Shown one piece after another: positions 1-8,257 of a DNA stretch of 28,140 nt. The position numbers and the translations under genes were made by a program. Within the stretch, counting starts at the first letter, position 1, and every line of letters starts with the position of its first letter. Source of the DNA: a virus; the IMG/VR virus record IMGVR_UViG_3300010392_000877, positions 1 to 28,140 of that record; one strand, written 5' to 3'. The notes beneath the pieces were generated by a model. The model did no database searches, was not told the DNA's origin, and worked only from the letters and a program-made list of their open reading frames with translations.

Positions 1-766
1 CATTATAAGCCTCAACGCACTGAATAGTGCTTGTAATCATCTGACCACCACCAACTGTGAAACGCATCCACAGTGGAAGGGTGACATCATCCCCATCATA
101 AATGCTGAGCCAGTTTTGAGTCGCAACAATAATGGCTCGCGCCGGGAAATCTTTACGTGCAGAACGAGTTGAGCTGGTAGGTTCATTTGCCCAACTTGAA
201 TAATTAGAACGAGTTCGCCACGCACCTCCGTCAGAATCATCACGAGTATCGTATACGATTGTGTCAACGAGGGAGCCACCGCCGGTCAGTTGGAAAACTT
301 TATTCACACTGGCAAGAATGAAGTCATCGGCTGTAACGTTTCCGTAGAACAAACCACTACCATCTACCTGCATGTCTTTTTTCACATGGAACAGGTCTTG
401 ATAGACTTGCGCGACTTGGGCGCCATTAGCACAGAAGCCAACCCATTTCTTTGAGCTGGTTATTCCGAAGTTGATACCTGTCGTAGAAACTCCGTATGCG
501 CCGTAAGCAGGAATGTTAACTGTACCATTACCAGCAAGAATGGCTTTCTTTGCCTTGATTGAATAATCAGTTCCGATAACTTCATCGAAGCCAACACCCA
601 AACCACCTTCGCTGTTGACGGTTGGATATTCAATCTTTGTTGTTGGCCCGGTAGCGATTTCGAGTCGCTTGTAGATCGGGTCGAAGAAAGGCTCACCTGC
701 AAGGGCTTGCTCGCTGTCATTCGAGTGAGCTTCACCAAGACGCAGTGTGATATGAAACGGACCCAT
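1..766 (-). CDS. Tail-fibre/structural protein, C-terminus beyond window
   Basis: The reading frame opens at ATG 766 and is still open at base 1, so at least 255 residues are present and the C-terminus is missing. The start is fixed by GGAG 8 nt upstream, which overlaps the stop codon (770-772) of the preceding gene. No catalytic motif is visible. Residues about 170-230 contain a D-T-R-D-D-x-D-G-G-A-W-R-x-R block followed by S-W-x-N-E-P, F-P-A-R-A-I-I-V and IYDGDD-x-x-LPLWM. I recall this pattern from large structural or fibre proteins of other phages, but I cannot name a family. It follows two fibre/collar-like genes at the distal end of the tail cluster, which fits an adhesin or fibre at the baseplate rim. 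A virion role is likely; the exact function is unknown. Confidence 0.7.
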   Translation of the reverse strand, partial: MGPFHITLRLGEAHSNDSEQALAGEPFFDPIYKRLEIATGPTTKIEYPTVNSEGGLGVGFDEVIGTDYSIKAKKAILAGNGTVNIPAYGAYGVSTTGINFGITSSKKWVGFCANGAQVAQVYQDLFHVKKDMQVDGSGLFYGNVTADDFILASVNKVFQLTGGGSLVDTIVYDTRDDSDGGAWRTRSNYSSWANEPTSSTRSARKDFPARAIIVATQNWLSIYDGDDVTLPLWMRFTVGGGQMITSTIQCVEAYN

Positions 767-769
767 GAA

Positions 770-1564
770 TTAATCTCCGAAGTTTTTGCCACCGCTCGGC
801 TCTACCGAACGGGTTTGGTTGAACGAACCGCCGTCACGCTCAAGAGAGACAACGCGCTTATCTGAATATTCACCACCGTAAAGAACTTTACCGGCAGGTG
901 AAGTGTAAAGGTCACCGACAACGCCGCCAGAAATTACGCCGTATGCGCCAGAAGCCATATCGATAAAGAAGGGGTTTGCCCACCACATGTCGTTTGCCGC
1001 ATCAGCGTACAGAATAGCCGGTCGGTTTGTACCCTTGAAATTTTCACATAAATAGACAGGAAACTCTGCAACGCTTGGGAGTGTTCCTGTAACTGCTGTC
1101 TCAACCGCAACAACCGGAAGCGTCTTTTGATCAATCACTGATACGCTGACAGAAGCCGGGGTTTCATCTGTGAGAATGCGTAACGGAAACTGAATATTCA
1201 TTTCAGTACCTAGTACGGACCGTTGTGAGCGTACTTTTGGAACGGACGTAGAACGAACTCCGAAAGCGAATGGTTGGTCGCGATTGTCATACAACATTAT
1301 ATTTCCAATGTCGAAATCTCCGACACTGTGATCAAGTGTCAGCTCGATAACTGCAACCGCTGTCCACGAACCAAATTTCAGTTTGATCTGAGAAGCATTG
1401 CCTTCGTATACAAAGTCTGCAACATCGGTATCATTCGGCTTTGGCGAGAAGCCTGCCAATGAACCAATGCGAAACTTTGGAATTGAGATTGGCTTACCAA
1501 GAACCAGCGCACGAGTGAATGCGATTGCGCCTTGTTGGGTAAGGATTGTTTTTATTTCACTCAT
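770..1564 (-). CDS. Tail fibre/collar-like protein, paralogue of the next gene upstream
   Basis: This 264-residue protein starts at ATG 1564 with GGAG 6 nt upstream. The N-terminal half has the layout of phage tail-collar/fibre attachment domains: a short helix 'LTQQGAIAFTRA', a strand 'FRIGSLAGF', then 'FDIGNIMLYD' followed by 'PFAFGV'. Its neighbour at 1574-2236 shares the same order of motifs and a matching C-terminal block, here 'WWANPFF' then 'GVISGGVVGDLY'. This protein continues for about 35 more residues after that block, rich in Gly and Ser. The two genes are therefore probably a tandem duplication. Position after the baseplate wedge genes suggests a baseplate-to-fibre connector or short fibre. 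The fold is inferred from pattern only. Confidence 0.65.
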   Translation of the reverse strand: MSEIKTILTQQGAIAFTRALVLGKPISIPKFRIGSLAGFSPKPNDTDVADFVYEGNASQIKLKFGSWTAVAVIELTLDHSVGDFDIGNIMLYDNRDQPFAFGVRSTSVPKVRSQRSVLGTEMNIQFPLRILTDETPASVSVSVIDQKTLPVVAVETAVTGTLPSVAEFPVYLCENFKGTNRPAILYADAANDMWWANPFFIDMASGAYGVISGGVVGDLYTSPAGKVLYGGEYSDKRVVSLERDGGSFNQTRSVEPSGGKNFGD

Positions 1565-1573
1565 TTGCGTCTC

Positions 1574-2236
1574 CTACGAAACAGTTCGATCATACAAGTC
1601 ACCAACTTCCCCGCCTGAAATTATTCCAAAGTCGATTGAGACAGGGAAAAAGAACGGATTAACGAACCAGTTGTTTCCGGCATAAGCTACAGCTGGAATA
1701 TTAAAATTTTCTGTGAGCTTATCGAACACCGTTGTAACTCGCGACAATTCGGAAATGTTAGCTTGTCCAGTAATCTCGTTCGTTTGAACGTCGAGTTCCA
1801 TTTCCGTCGATTGGCCACTTGGAAGATTGAATAATCCGAAGATGTCTTCATACTGCAAGCTCAGGCCTATGGTTACCCAATCACCACCATTGTCGTCACT
1901 CTTCGGAACTTTCGTAAGTGTGCGATCAAACACACCATAAGCGAGTGGCGTCCCATCTGACAGGAAGAACACCACGTTGCCAATGAATAATTCAGAATCG
2001 TCACGAAGATTGATCAATACAACAAGGCGGTCGGAACCAAATGGCGTATAATAAACGTTTGCAGCCAAAACAGTTGTTTGCAGGTTACCAACAACGTCAG
2101 TAAGCGAAGCGCCTATAGTTGGGTGAGTTGCAAGTGACGCATCGCCAATTTTCACAGAACCGAGTTCTAACGAACCGGCGGTTGCAGCTGCCAGCTTCGT
2201 GCGTCCAAGATCAGTAATGCCTCCACGAAATGCCAT
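1574..2236 (-). CDS. Tail fibre/collar-like protein (paralogue)
   Basis: This 220-residue protein starts at ATG 2236 with GGAG 9 nt upstream; that SD overlaps the stop of the preceding gene. The spacer between SD and ATG is an AATTATTC block, one of the dispersed AT motifs. 'ITDLGRTKLAAA', 'VKIGDASLA', 'LFIGNVVFF' and 'PLAYGVF' match, in order, the motifs of the downstream gene at 770-1564. The C-terminal 'NNWFVNPFF' then 'GIISGGEVGDLY' matches that protein too, but here the chain stops a few residues later. This layout is known from tail-fibre N-terminal (collar) domains that dock to the baseplate. The role is inferred from this and from position. Confidence 0.65.
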   Translation of the reverse strand: MAFRGGITDLGRTKLAAATAGSLELGSVKIGDASLATHPTIGASLTDVVGNLQTTVLAANVYYTPFGSDRLVVLINLRDDSELFIGNVVFFLSDGTPLAYGVFDRTLTKVPKSDDNGGDWVTIGLSLQYEDIFGLFNLPSGQSTEMELDVQTNEITGQANISELSRVTTVFDKLTENFNIPAVAYAGNNWFVNPFFFPVSIDFGIISGGEVGDLYDRTVS

Positions 2237-2242
2237 GAATAA

Positions 2243-3127
2243 TTACTCCGCTACTGCCATGAACCGCATATTAAGGTGCGATCCGTTTGCAGTTCTATGT
2301 TTCATATCAAAGGGCGCGATTAGTGCGAGAATTCCGTCAAGCACAACGTTAATTGGCGCTTGCACCAAGAAGAGTTCCTGCATCTTTGCAAGGTCAATGT
2401 AAGGTGTTTTTTCAGCATCATACTTCAGTAAGACGTGTGAGGTCGGGAAGTATAGAATAGAGCCGATGTAGCCACCTTTTGAGCTTCGGCCTGTGAACTT
2501 CAGCGCGCCTTCACGGTAGAAGTTCTCACCATCTGCAGTCCATAAATATTCAACAGTGAAGTTTGCGTTGATCATCCACGACAGAAACTTGACTGACTCG
2601 TTCGTTGAAGACTGGCGGCGATACCGTCCAGCATTTTGTGCGATACGCCAGTAAGCTTCTGTTGAAAGATCGTCCGACAGGAATGAGATACCAAGCATTT
2701 CCACATGCTGGATCATGAACGGACGTTCAATACGATTGAAGATACTGAAATATTCACGACGGCGGCGCTTTACGTTGGCGTTGCGGTCGTATTCGTCGTA
2801 ATAGACATATACCGTATCTTCGATTTCTTCTGTAAGCGTATCATCAGCTGTTTCGACAAGCTCAGCAAGGCCGCGATCCCCGAGAACAAAACGTTCAGCC
2901 TGAGACGCTACAAGACCAGTTCCATCTTCATCAATAATGAAAAAATCACCCGCTTGGAACCGAAGCAGGTTACGCTTAGCAGCAAGCTCCCGGCGCGGGA
3001 CAGTCACATATATGTGATTGAGTTTGTCCCAAGCTGTGAATAAATCAACAATGAACTCACTGGATGCCAGCGGTGCAGGAAGATTTGGCTTTAGGTTTGT
3101 TGCAGGTGTGCGGAGACTACGAACCAT
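2243..3127 (-). CDS. Baseplate wedge / tail protein I-like protein
   Basis: I chose ATG 3127 (294 residues), preceded by GGGA at 8 nt and overlapping the upstream gene by 11 nt; an in-frame GTG at 3145 would add six residues. No enzyme motif is visible. The central region 'AYWRIAQNAGRYRR' followed by 'FLSWMINANFTVEYLWT', and the later 'APINVVLDGI', resemble the helical wedge proteins that follow gpJ/gp6 in contractile-tail clusters (P2 gpI or T4 gp7-like). Residues about 100-135 are a charged stretch with 'RRRRE'. Position directly after the gpJ/gp6-like gene supports a wedge role joining the inner baseplate to fibre proteins. Homology is tentative. Confidence 0.6.
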   Translation of the reverse strand: MVRSLRTPATNLKPNLPAPLASSEFIVDLFTAWDKLNHIYVTVPRRELAAKRNLLRFQAGDFFIIDEDGTGLVASQAERFVLGDRGLAELVETADDTLTEEIEDTVYVYYDEYDRNANVKRRRREYFSIFNRIERPFMIQHVEMLGISFLSDDLSTEAYWRIAQNAGRYRRQSSTNESVKFLSWMINANFTVEYLWTADGENFYREGALKFTGRSSKGGYIGSILYFPTSHVLLKYDAEKTPYIDLAKMQELFLVQAPINVVLDGILALIAPFDMKHRTANGSHLNMRFMAVAE

Positions 3128-4682
3128 CGACAGTATCCCGTTCACTATAGTTCACGTTGATTGTAATGTTGCGAAGCTTGATGAAGCTTTTTTCATCAAT
3201 CTTTACATCATTCGCTGGCCCACGAACGATTGCGTGCGTGATCAGGTTCTTTGTTGTGTCTTCATTTTTCAAAGCGCGGTGAACGTCATCCTTGTAAAGC
3301 GACCGGCCAAGTGACCCTGTTTTGATTTTGAACTTATCACGCAAATGTGTTTCGAGCGCTTGGCGAACTGACTTCAGGTTTGCTTTTGCCAGACAATAAA
3401 CGTCGGCAGTAATGTCCACGATAACTGCGCTAGGGTCAGCGCGCTCTAAGTGCACGCCAATCAGTGAACGGTCTTCTAGCCAGAGTTTGAACGTCTCCCA
3501 TTCATCGTCAGTGAAGTTCTCACCATTATATTTCAAAGCAGTAACTCGAACACGGTTGAAAAGTTTTGGGTCCGTTGGATCAATATCACGCTGCCCTAAA
3601 GCCTCGGCATCCACGATACCGGGATAGGTTGAAATAACAGCGCGGTATTGTTCGCGAGTAACCGCTTTGTTGATTGCAGAATGAAGGCTCGGGCCGTTGA
3701 CTTTGTAGAACTCAAAATCTTTTTCGTCGCCTCCGCCTTGTGAGCCGGTTGTTGTGAAGCCTGTAATGTTCGCATTGTTTTGACAGGTAACATCGGCGCT
3801 TGCAGAAGCGTAAGCACCGGCTTCACCGCGAGTACGACCGTAGCGGAATAATATTTCAGAACCAACAGGAGGAATGTTGCCGTTGACACCAGAGCCAAAT
3901 GTTATTTCAGCTGTGCCCTTTGCCGTGGTATCTTCTTGGAAGACATTTTCTTGACCATGGGACCAAACACCTTCGTCAGTACGATCCCACTCAACACCGG
4001 CAACGTAGCAGAGAACGTCTTCGTTCGATAACGTGAAGTCTGACAAACCAATCTCAAAACGCTGGTATGCCGCGCCATTTGAAATAAAGCGTTCTTCGAT
4101 TATGTCACCTTCGTAAAGCTCAACGTCCTCAAGAGTCGTCTCGCCTTGCTTGAACACAATAACTGAACGATTGAAGTAAACGTCTCGGCCAACTGACCAA
4201 CGTGAGTAAGGCTGAATAATTTGTTCAACCGTAGTGTCTGAGTTAGTCAGCGTCGTAAGCACAAGTGATGGCGTTTTACGTTCAATACGTACACCAAGCA
4301 TACGAGCGATTGCATAAACAGAGTTTGGAAGACGGGCTGTATCGAGAACAGTTTCCTGTGCGGCGCGAATAATCGAAGCTTGCGAATAGGCAATCCCTTC
4401 CGCAATTGCTGCCAGCAACATTGAACCAGTTGCCGAAGTCGAAAGATCGTTCCAGCTTTGGTATTTTGTAACCTCGACTTGCAAAGCACTGAATATTTGT
4501 TCAAAGTCAGGTGCAACCTTAGACAAACGAATCTGCGTTGGCAGCTGTTCGGTCATGAATGTGCGATACCAATCGGCAATATCATCTTTCGTAACAAGTT
4601 TGCCTACTGCCACGCCTTTTGCTGCTAGGTTCTTCAGCAAGTAGTCTGCAAAACTTGTTGCGGTCTTATCGTAAAACGTCAT
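3117..4682 (-). CDS. Baseplate wedge protein, gp6 / gpJ-like
   Basis: This 521-residue protein starts at ATG 4682, 12 nt after the stop of the gp25-like gene. It has the layout of baseplate J-like (T4 gp6) wedge proteins: an N-terminal helical region (about 30-140), a beta-rich centre containing 'ITFGSGVNGNIPPVGSEI' (about 265-282), which is the typical 'FGDG-x-x-G-x-x-P-x-G' type turn, then 'AVTREQYRAVISTYPGI' (about 340-356) and a C-terminal 'VDITADVYCLAKANL' section. In the family these proteins form the wedge ring around the hub and trigger sheath contraction. The gene order gp25-like, gp6/J-like, I-like is the standard one. The family call is solid; the T4-versus-P2 subtype is not resolved. 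Confidence 0.85.
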   Translation of the reverse strand: MTFYDKTATSFADYLLKNLAAKGVAVGKLVTKDDIADWYRTFMTEQLPTQIRLSKVAPDFEQIFSALQVEVTKYQSWNDLSTSATGSMLLAAIAEGIAYSQASIIRAAQETVLDTARLPNSVYAIARMLGVRIERKTPSLVLTTLTNSDTTVEQIIQPYSRWSVGRDVYFNRSVIVFKQGETTLEDVELYEGDIIEERFISNGAAYQRFEIGLSDFTLSNEDVLCYVAGVEWDRTDEGVWSHGQENVFQEDTTAKGTAEITFGSGVNGNIPPVGSEILFRYGRTRGEAGAYASASADVTCQNNANITGFTTTGSQGGGDEKDFEFYKVNGPSLHSAINKAVTREQYRAVISTYPGIVDAEALGQRDIDPTDPKLFNRVRVTALKYNGENFTDDEWETFKLWLEDRSLIGVHLERADPSAVIVDITADVYCLAKANLKSVRQALETHLRDKFKIKTGSLGRSLYKDDVHRALKNEDTTKNLITHAIVRGPANDVKIDEKSFIKLRNITINVNYSERDTVDGS

Positions 4683-4693
4683 TTATTCAATTC

Positions 4694-5089
4694 CTATGCT
4701 GCAAGACGATAGGCGAAGGTTTCTGTGCCGCCGAGAAGATCAACAGCAACGGACAAAGTGACCTCATTGATACCAGTCTGCGAGGCCTTTACGTTACGCG
4801 GTTTGACACTTCCGTATCGAAGCCATTGGTTAAGGGCTGAAGTCACTTCGCTCTCAATCTCATACAAGGTCCCAGCCGAAGCCAGACGAAATAGATATTT
4901 TTCAAGATTTACCCCAAACGTCGGCTCGAACGGGTAAGTTCCTTTTACCGTTTCGATAATATTCAAAATCTGATAGTTGATAGCCTCAATGTCTACAGCC
5001 TGCGCACTTGAAACGTTGCGCTTGTAGAAGCGGTTAAGGTCAACAACACGAGCCCTGCGAAGGACTGTTTCAGGAAGATCAATATTCAT
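4694..5089 (-). CDS. Baseplate wedge protein, gp25-like
   Basis: This 131-residue protein starts at ATG 5089, overlapping the upstream spike gene stop by ATGA, which implies translational coupling. Family hallmarks are visible: 'AINYQILNIIETVKGTYPF' followed by 'EPTFG' and 'LEKYLFRL', then helix 'IESEVTSALNQWLRYG' and a beta-rich C-terminus. This matches the gp25/GpW ('lysozyme-like' by old naming) wedge subunits that prime sheath polymerisation at the baseplate in T4, P2 and other contractile injection systems. Length is normal for the family. Its place between the spike and the gpJ/gp6-like gene is also standard. Confidence 0.88.
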   Translation of the reverse strand: MNIDLPETVLRRARVVDLNRFYKRNVSSAQAVDIEAINYQILNIIETVKGTYPFEPTFGVNLEKYLFRLASAGTLYEIESEVTSALNQWLRYGSVKPRNVKASQTGINEVTLSVAVDLLGGTETFAYRLAA

Positions 5090-5766
5090 AGCTTGGTGTT
5101 CCCGGCAACATTACGCCCGGTTGGTTTTGTCCGGGCCGTAGTGGTAACTGGCGAAGTGCCAGATTGTGAATCGTTCAAATGAATTTCAGTTGCGCGAATA
5201 TCAACTAGGCTGCCGCCATGAACTGAAACTTTATTAGCGGCTAAAACGTCAACTTGGGTTGAACCGCTCACAGTAACTTTTGTGGCAGACGCAATTGTAA
5301 GTTCACCGTCAGGTGCAATTTCGATCTTGGAGCCAGATACATGAATAAATCGAACTTCTTTTGTGATCGTGTTCACAAAGAACAGGTTACCTGCAGCATC
5401 AATCCAACCGTAGCTGTTCGGGTAGTCGGCAAGCAATTCGGCGGGAATTGAATTTTCATAAGCAAAGTCGGCAACGTATGACGTATTGTAAAGGGAATCG
5501 TCATTGAACTGCAGCATGACCTTTGCGCCAACTGCGGGAACACGTATGCCGCCAACGCCGCCACCGACGCCAGAAGGTCCAAGGTGCATTTGCGGACGCG
5601 ACCATGGAAGCTTTGTATCCGGAATATCACGATGCAGTAATGGAACGCGAACGCGAACACGCAACAGTTTGTCTGGATCGTTATTATTCACGACATCGCC
5701 AGCAACAATCAATCCCCGTAGGGATTCCCTGCCTAGCGCTTTCGATAAAGGCTGTGCAGAACTCAT
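5086..5766 (-). CDS. Baseplate central spike, gp5 / gpV-like OB-fold protein
   Basis: This 226-residue protein starts at ATG 5766, overlapping the hub gene by ATGA. The N-terminal domain has the spike OB-fold pattern: 'VVNNNDPDKLLRVRVRVP', then 'KLPWSRP', a Gly-rich loop 'GVGGGVGG' with 'RVPAVGAKVMLQF', and 'SYVADFAY'. The C-terminal part (about 150-200) consists of short strand repeats such as 'KVTVSGSTQVDVLAANKVSV', typical of the beta-helix needle of membrane-piercing spikes. There is no lysozyme domain of the T4 gp5 type; the only visible peptidoglycan-degrading domain is in the tape measure. No metal-binding HxH tip or PAAR motif is seen. Confidence 0.85.
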   Translation of the reverse strand: MSSAQPLSKALGRESLRGLIVAGDVVNNNDPDKLLRVRVRVPLLHRDIPDTKLPWSRPQMHLGPSGVGGGVGGIRVPAVGAKVMLQFNDDSLYNTSYVADFAYENSIPAELLADYPNSYGWIDAAGNLFFVNTITKEVRFIHVSGSKIEIAPDGELTIASATKVTVSGSTQVDVLAANKVSVHGGSLVDIRATEIHLNDSQSGTSPVTTTARTKPTGRNVAGNTKL

Positions 5767-6983
5767 GTCAAATCCTTTGCCGGGTTGAAACCGCGAGAGT
5801 TGCTTGTCAGACGAATGCGTTCAAAGTACCGATTGTTATTGATCCCCGCCACCTTTGCAGTCACAAAGTAAGTACCTGAATAATTACGTTGGTCTTCGCC
5901 GGGACGCTGATCGCCAATGTCGAGTTTGACAGTTTCGAACAAGCCTATGTTTGTCCAACTCTCTGTATAGATTTCGGCGTGCAGGTTGAACGTATTCAGA
6001 AGGCGGTCGTTCTGGTGCTCGGCACGATGGTAATTTTCATGGAAGTTTCCTGCGCCCAACGTTGATAGTCTGGAACGTACAGAACCCATATTGTCATTGA
6101 TAGACTTCGAACGGTCGATATAGTCACCATGGCGGACAGCTTGAACAGTTGAATATTCAGATACATTGCCTTTGTAGTTTTGTTCCAGCAGAGTGCCTTC
6201 ATAACCGCCAATCAGGTTTGCTGCGCCAGAAGGGGCTTTGATCGTGCAGTGCATGACCTCAAAGTCAGTCTCATCTTCCAACTCTTTTAAATATTTAGCC
6301 GTAGCGATTGGTTTCTCATCAGCAAGACGGTTAAGGTCCACGTAGCGAAGAACCATATCACGGTCCATTGCCATAGCTGCGCAACTGGACGGATCGGACC
6401 AAGCATGGTTTGAAATTTTATTGGCAAACCGGGAATAGCTTTCCATTGCCGGAAACCAAGTCATGTTGTCGTTGAAGCTATGCGGGCCAAAGAAACCGAT
6501 TTCGCATTCCTGTGCTAATTTTTTCAAGACATCGGTAGACGTTCCGTCGAAAGCACCTTTGCAAATACCTCGCCACCACTTCATTGCGTCCATCACAGCG
6601 ACAACTCGAATGTCCGCATTACCTGCGCCCGGATTGATTGCGGGGATAGACATAAGGCGGAAATGGTGAAGGTCTGGCGGTTGTGATCCGTCACTTAACC
6701 CAATTGAAATTTTAACCCCGTTACCAAGCGTATACTCGCCAGTACCGGAATCTATTTCGATTTCATTGGTCAGCATACTCATAAGATCGTTTGCGACAAA
6801 AGAGAATGTCGGGAGGATCGTATGAATATTTGAAATAACCCGCATGTTGCGAAGAAGAGAAGTTGAGACCGGATAGGCTGAGTCATTAATCCGAAGTTCA
6901 ACAGAGTACGCTCCGTCTACCGTAGCCGTAGACGCCGGATCAGAAGGTGTCGGTTTTCGTTTTGGATAGATAAGGTCAGCCAT
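5763..6983 (-). CDS. Baseplate hub protein, gp27 / gpD-like
   Basis: I chose ATG 6983 (406 residues, starting MADLIYPK) because it lies 11 nt after the upstream stop and has a TAGGT-like SD. The longer reading from GTG 7016 would overlap the upstream gene. The protein is beta-rich with no catalytic motif. 'MRVISNIHTILPTFSF', 'GVKISIGLSDGS' and a C-terminal 'RPGEDQRNYSGTYFVTAKV' resemble hub proteins of the gp27/gpD/VgrG-N-terminal group, which form the trimeric ring between tube and spike. The position immediately before the gp5-like spike, with a 4-nt overlap, is the classical hub-spike pair. The family is inferred from layout and context more than from motifs. Confidence 0.78.
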   Translation of the reverse strand: MADLIYPKRKPTPSDPASTATVDGAYSVELRINDSAYPVSTSLLRNMRVISNIHTILPTFSFVANDLMSMLTNEIEIDSGTGEYTLGNGVKISIGLSDGSQPPDLHHFRLMSIPAINPGAGNADIRVVAVMDAMKWWRGICKGAFDGTSTDVLKKLAQECEIGFFGPHSFNDNMTWFPAMESYSRFANKISNHAWSDPSSCAAMAMDRDMVLRYVDLNRLADEKPIATAKYLKELEDETDFEVMHCTIKAPSGAANLIGGYEGTLLEQNYKGNVSEYSTVQAVRHGDYIDRSKSINDNMGSVRSRLSTLGAGNFHENYHRAEHQNDRLLNTFNLHAEIYTESWTNIGLFETVKLDIGDQRPGEDQRNYSGTYFVTAKVAGINNNRYFERIRLTSNSRGFNPAKDLT

Positions 6984-6993
6984 GAATAAATAC

Positions 6994-7353
6994 CTACAAC
7001 AACACGCGCGAGCCACGGCCCGGTGATTGCGACTTCGTACTGGAAACGCGGGTTGTCGGTCGAGGAATACTGATAAAGCTACCAGTCTTCAATTCACCCG
7101 GATGCTGCGCACCATTGAAAAATAATGGAAGCCACCACGCCGATACTGTACCGAATTGAGTATGCGCCAGAACGTCAAGCTTCAGTGACTTATCCCATTG
7201 GAAGTCGCCTACCGAAGTCAGTGAGTTTACAAACTTGGCTCCATCTGGATTGAAAAAATCTATGGAGTCTTTCGTCTCCCCATCTTCATCCTTGTACGTT
7301 GTCATAGGGAAGTATGCAGACAAGTTGTATTGTGCATTAGATGAGCTAGCCAT
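6994..7353 (-). CDS. LysM-like baseplate protein (gp53-like)
   Basis: This 119-residue protein starts at ATG 7353 inside a TAATG stop-start overlap with the upstream gene. Residues about 58-98 ('LDVLAHTQFGTVSAWWLPLF', then 'FNGAQHPGELKTGSFISIP') follow the LysM pattern: D-x-x-A, then 'FG' for the usual 'YG', WW, N, and a closing G-x-x-(I/L)-x-I-P. Small LysM proteins at this place in contractile-tail clusters (T4 gp53, P2 gpX-like) join hub and wedges and do not bind peptidoglycan. The C-terminal 20 residues are Ser/Arg-rich and probably disordered. Confidence 0.72.
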   Translation of the reverse strand: MASSSNAQYNLSAYFPMTTYKDEDGETKDSIDFFNPDGAKFVNSLTSVGDFQWDKSLKLDVLAHTQFGTVSAWWLPLFFNGAQHPGELKTGSFISIPRPTTRVSSTKSQSPGRGSRVLL

Positions 7354-8246
7354 TACAGGTCTCCATCGAAGTAATCACCCGGCGACAAACCGTCAGCAGT
7401 TCGCGCGGTTGAAAAATCATCATCACCAAGAGCATCAGCAACTACGTCTTCGCTTCCGGAGTTGTTGCCCCAACTGAATGCGGCCTTGGCGTATGACTCA
7501 GCATCAGTTATTGGTGCGTACTTAACGCCGTAGGTTGTGTCTTTTGTTTTGTTGCCTTCTTTGTCTGTAGACATAAAGAATTTTTCAATGTCATCTTGAG
7601 TAGGCGTGTTCACAGTCGTAACAGCGACATCAACCGATGCTGAGATTGGCGCACCATTCTTTGTCATTCGAGTGTCAAATGTCACATTGACATCATTGAT
7701 CAGAACAGAGTGATAATAATTCATGTTACCAATCTGCATAGACACACGGCCATAGTCCGGATTGGAGATAACTGGACCGGGCGGCTTTAATAAATACTGA
7801 TCAAGCTTACCGCCGGTTACGTCATTCAACGCGCCCGTATCTCCACGGAACGGAAGTGTTAGAGACATCAGCTGCTTGATAGGCAACACAACGTCTTTTT
7901 CTGCATCCTCAACAGCATCAAACAACATTGGGATACTGAAGGAAATTGGAGAGCTTCCTGTCCAGACTTGGTGCGAGGCCAACTGGAACACACGGCTGAC
8001 TCTTGAAAAAACCTCTGCACCACGAGCAAGATTGCCAAGGGCTGGATTGATCGCCCCTGCAATCTCAGCCGCATTGAATACGGAAGGCAACCGGGCTTCA
8101 TAGTTTGCGGTTACACCAAAGGAAAACGATTCAGGCAGATTACCAAAGATTTTTATTTCAGGCAAATCCTGACTTTCAGGCCGGTGAATGATAACCTGAT
8201 AGTTTGGATTGCTTACAAGGTTGCCATTGCGGAGTGTCTCACCCAT
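7353..8246 (-). CDS. Tube-to-hub adaptor / baseplate protein
   Basis: This 297-residue protein starts at ATG 8246 with AGGAG 8 nt upstream, the SD lying against the stop of the tape measure gene. The most recognisable stretch is 'VWTGSSPISFSIPMLFDA' followed by 'DVVLPIKQLMSLTLP' (about 94-135), a pattern I associate with proteins located between tape measure and hub that form or extend the inner tube base. 'NYYHSVLINDVNVTF' near residue 190 adds a tube-like strand pair. The C-terminus (about 235-297) is acidic and low-complexity, ending 'SPGDYFDGDL'. The role as adaptor is inferred from order: tape measure, this gene, LysM protein, hub, spike. Confidence 0.62.
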   Translation of the reverse strand: MGETLRNGNLVSNPNYQVIIHRPESQDLPEIKIFGNLPESFSFGVTANYEARLPSVFNAAEIAGAINPALGNLARGAEVFSRVSRVFQLASHQVWTGSSPISFSIPMLFDAVEDAEKDVVLPIKQLMSLTLPFRGDTGALNDVTGGKLDQYLLKPPGPVISNPDYGRVSMQIGNMNYYHSVLINDVNVTFDTRMTKNGAPISASVDVAVTTVNTPTQDDIEKFFMSTDKEGNKTKDTTYGVKYAPITDAESYAKAAFSWGNNSGSEDVVADALGDDDFSTARTADGLSPGDYFDGDL

Positions 8247-8257
8247 GAATAATTCTC

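Noticed and set aside
5763-7016. Longer hub start at GTG 7016
   Set aside because: It would overlap the upstream gene by 23 nt and add a Cys-rich leader unlike hub proteins. ATG 6983 follows the upstream stop with an SD.
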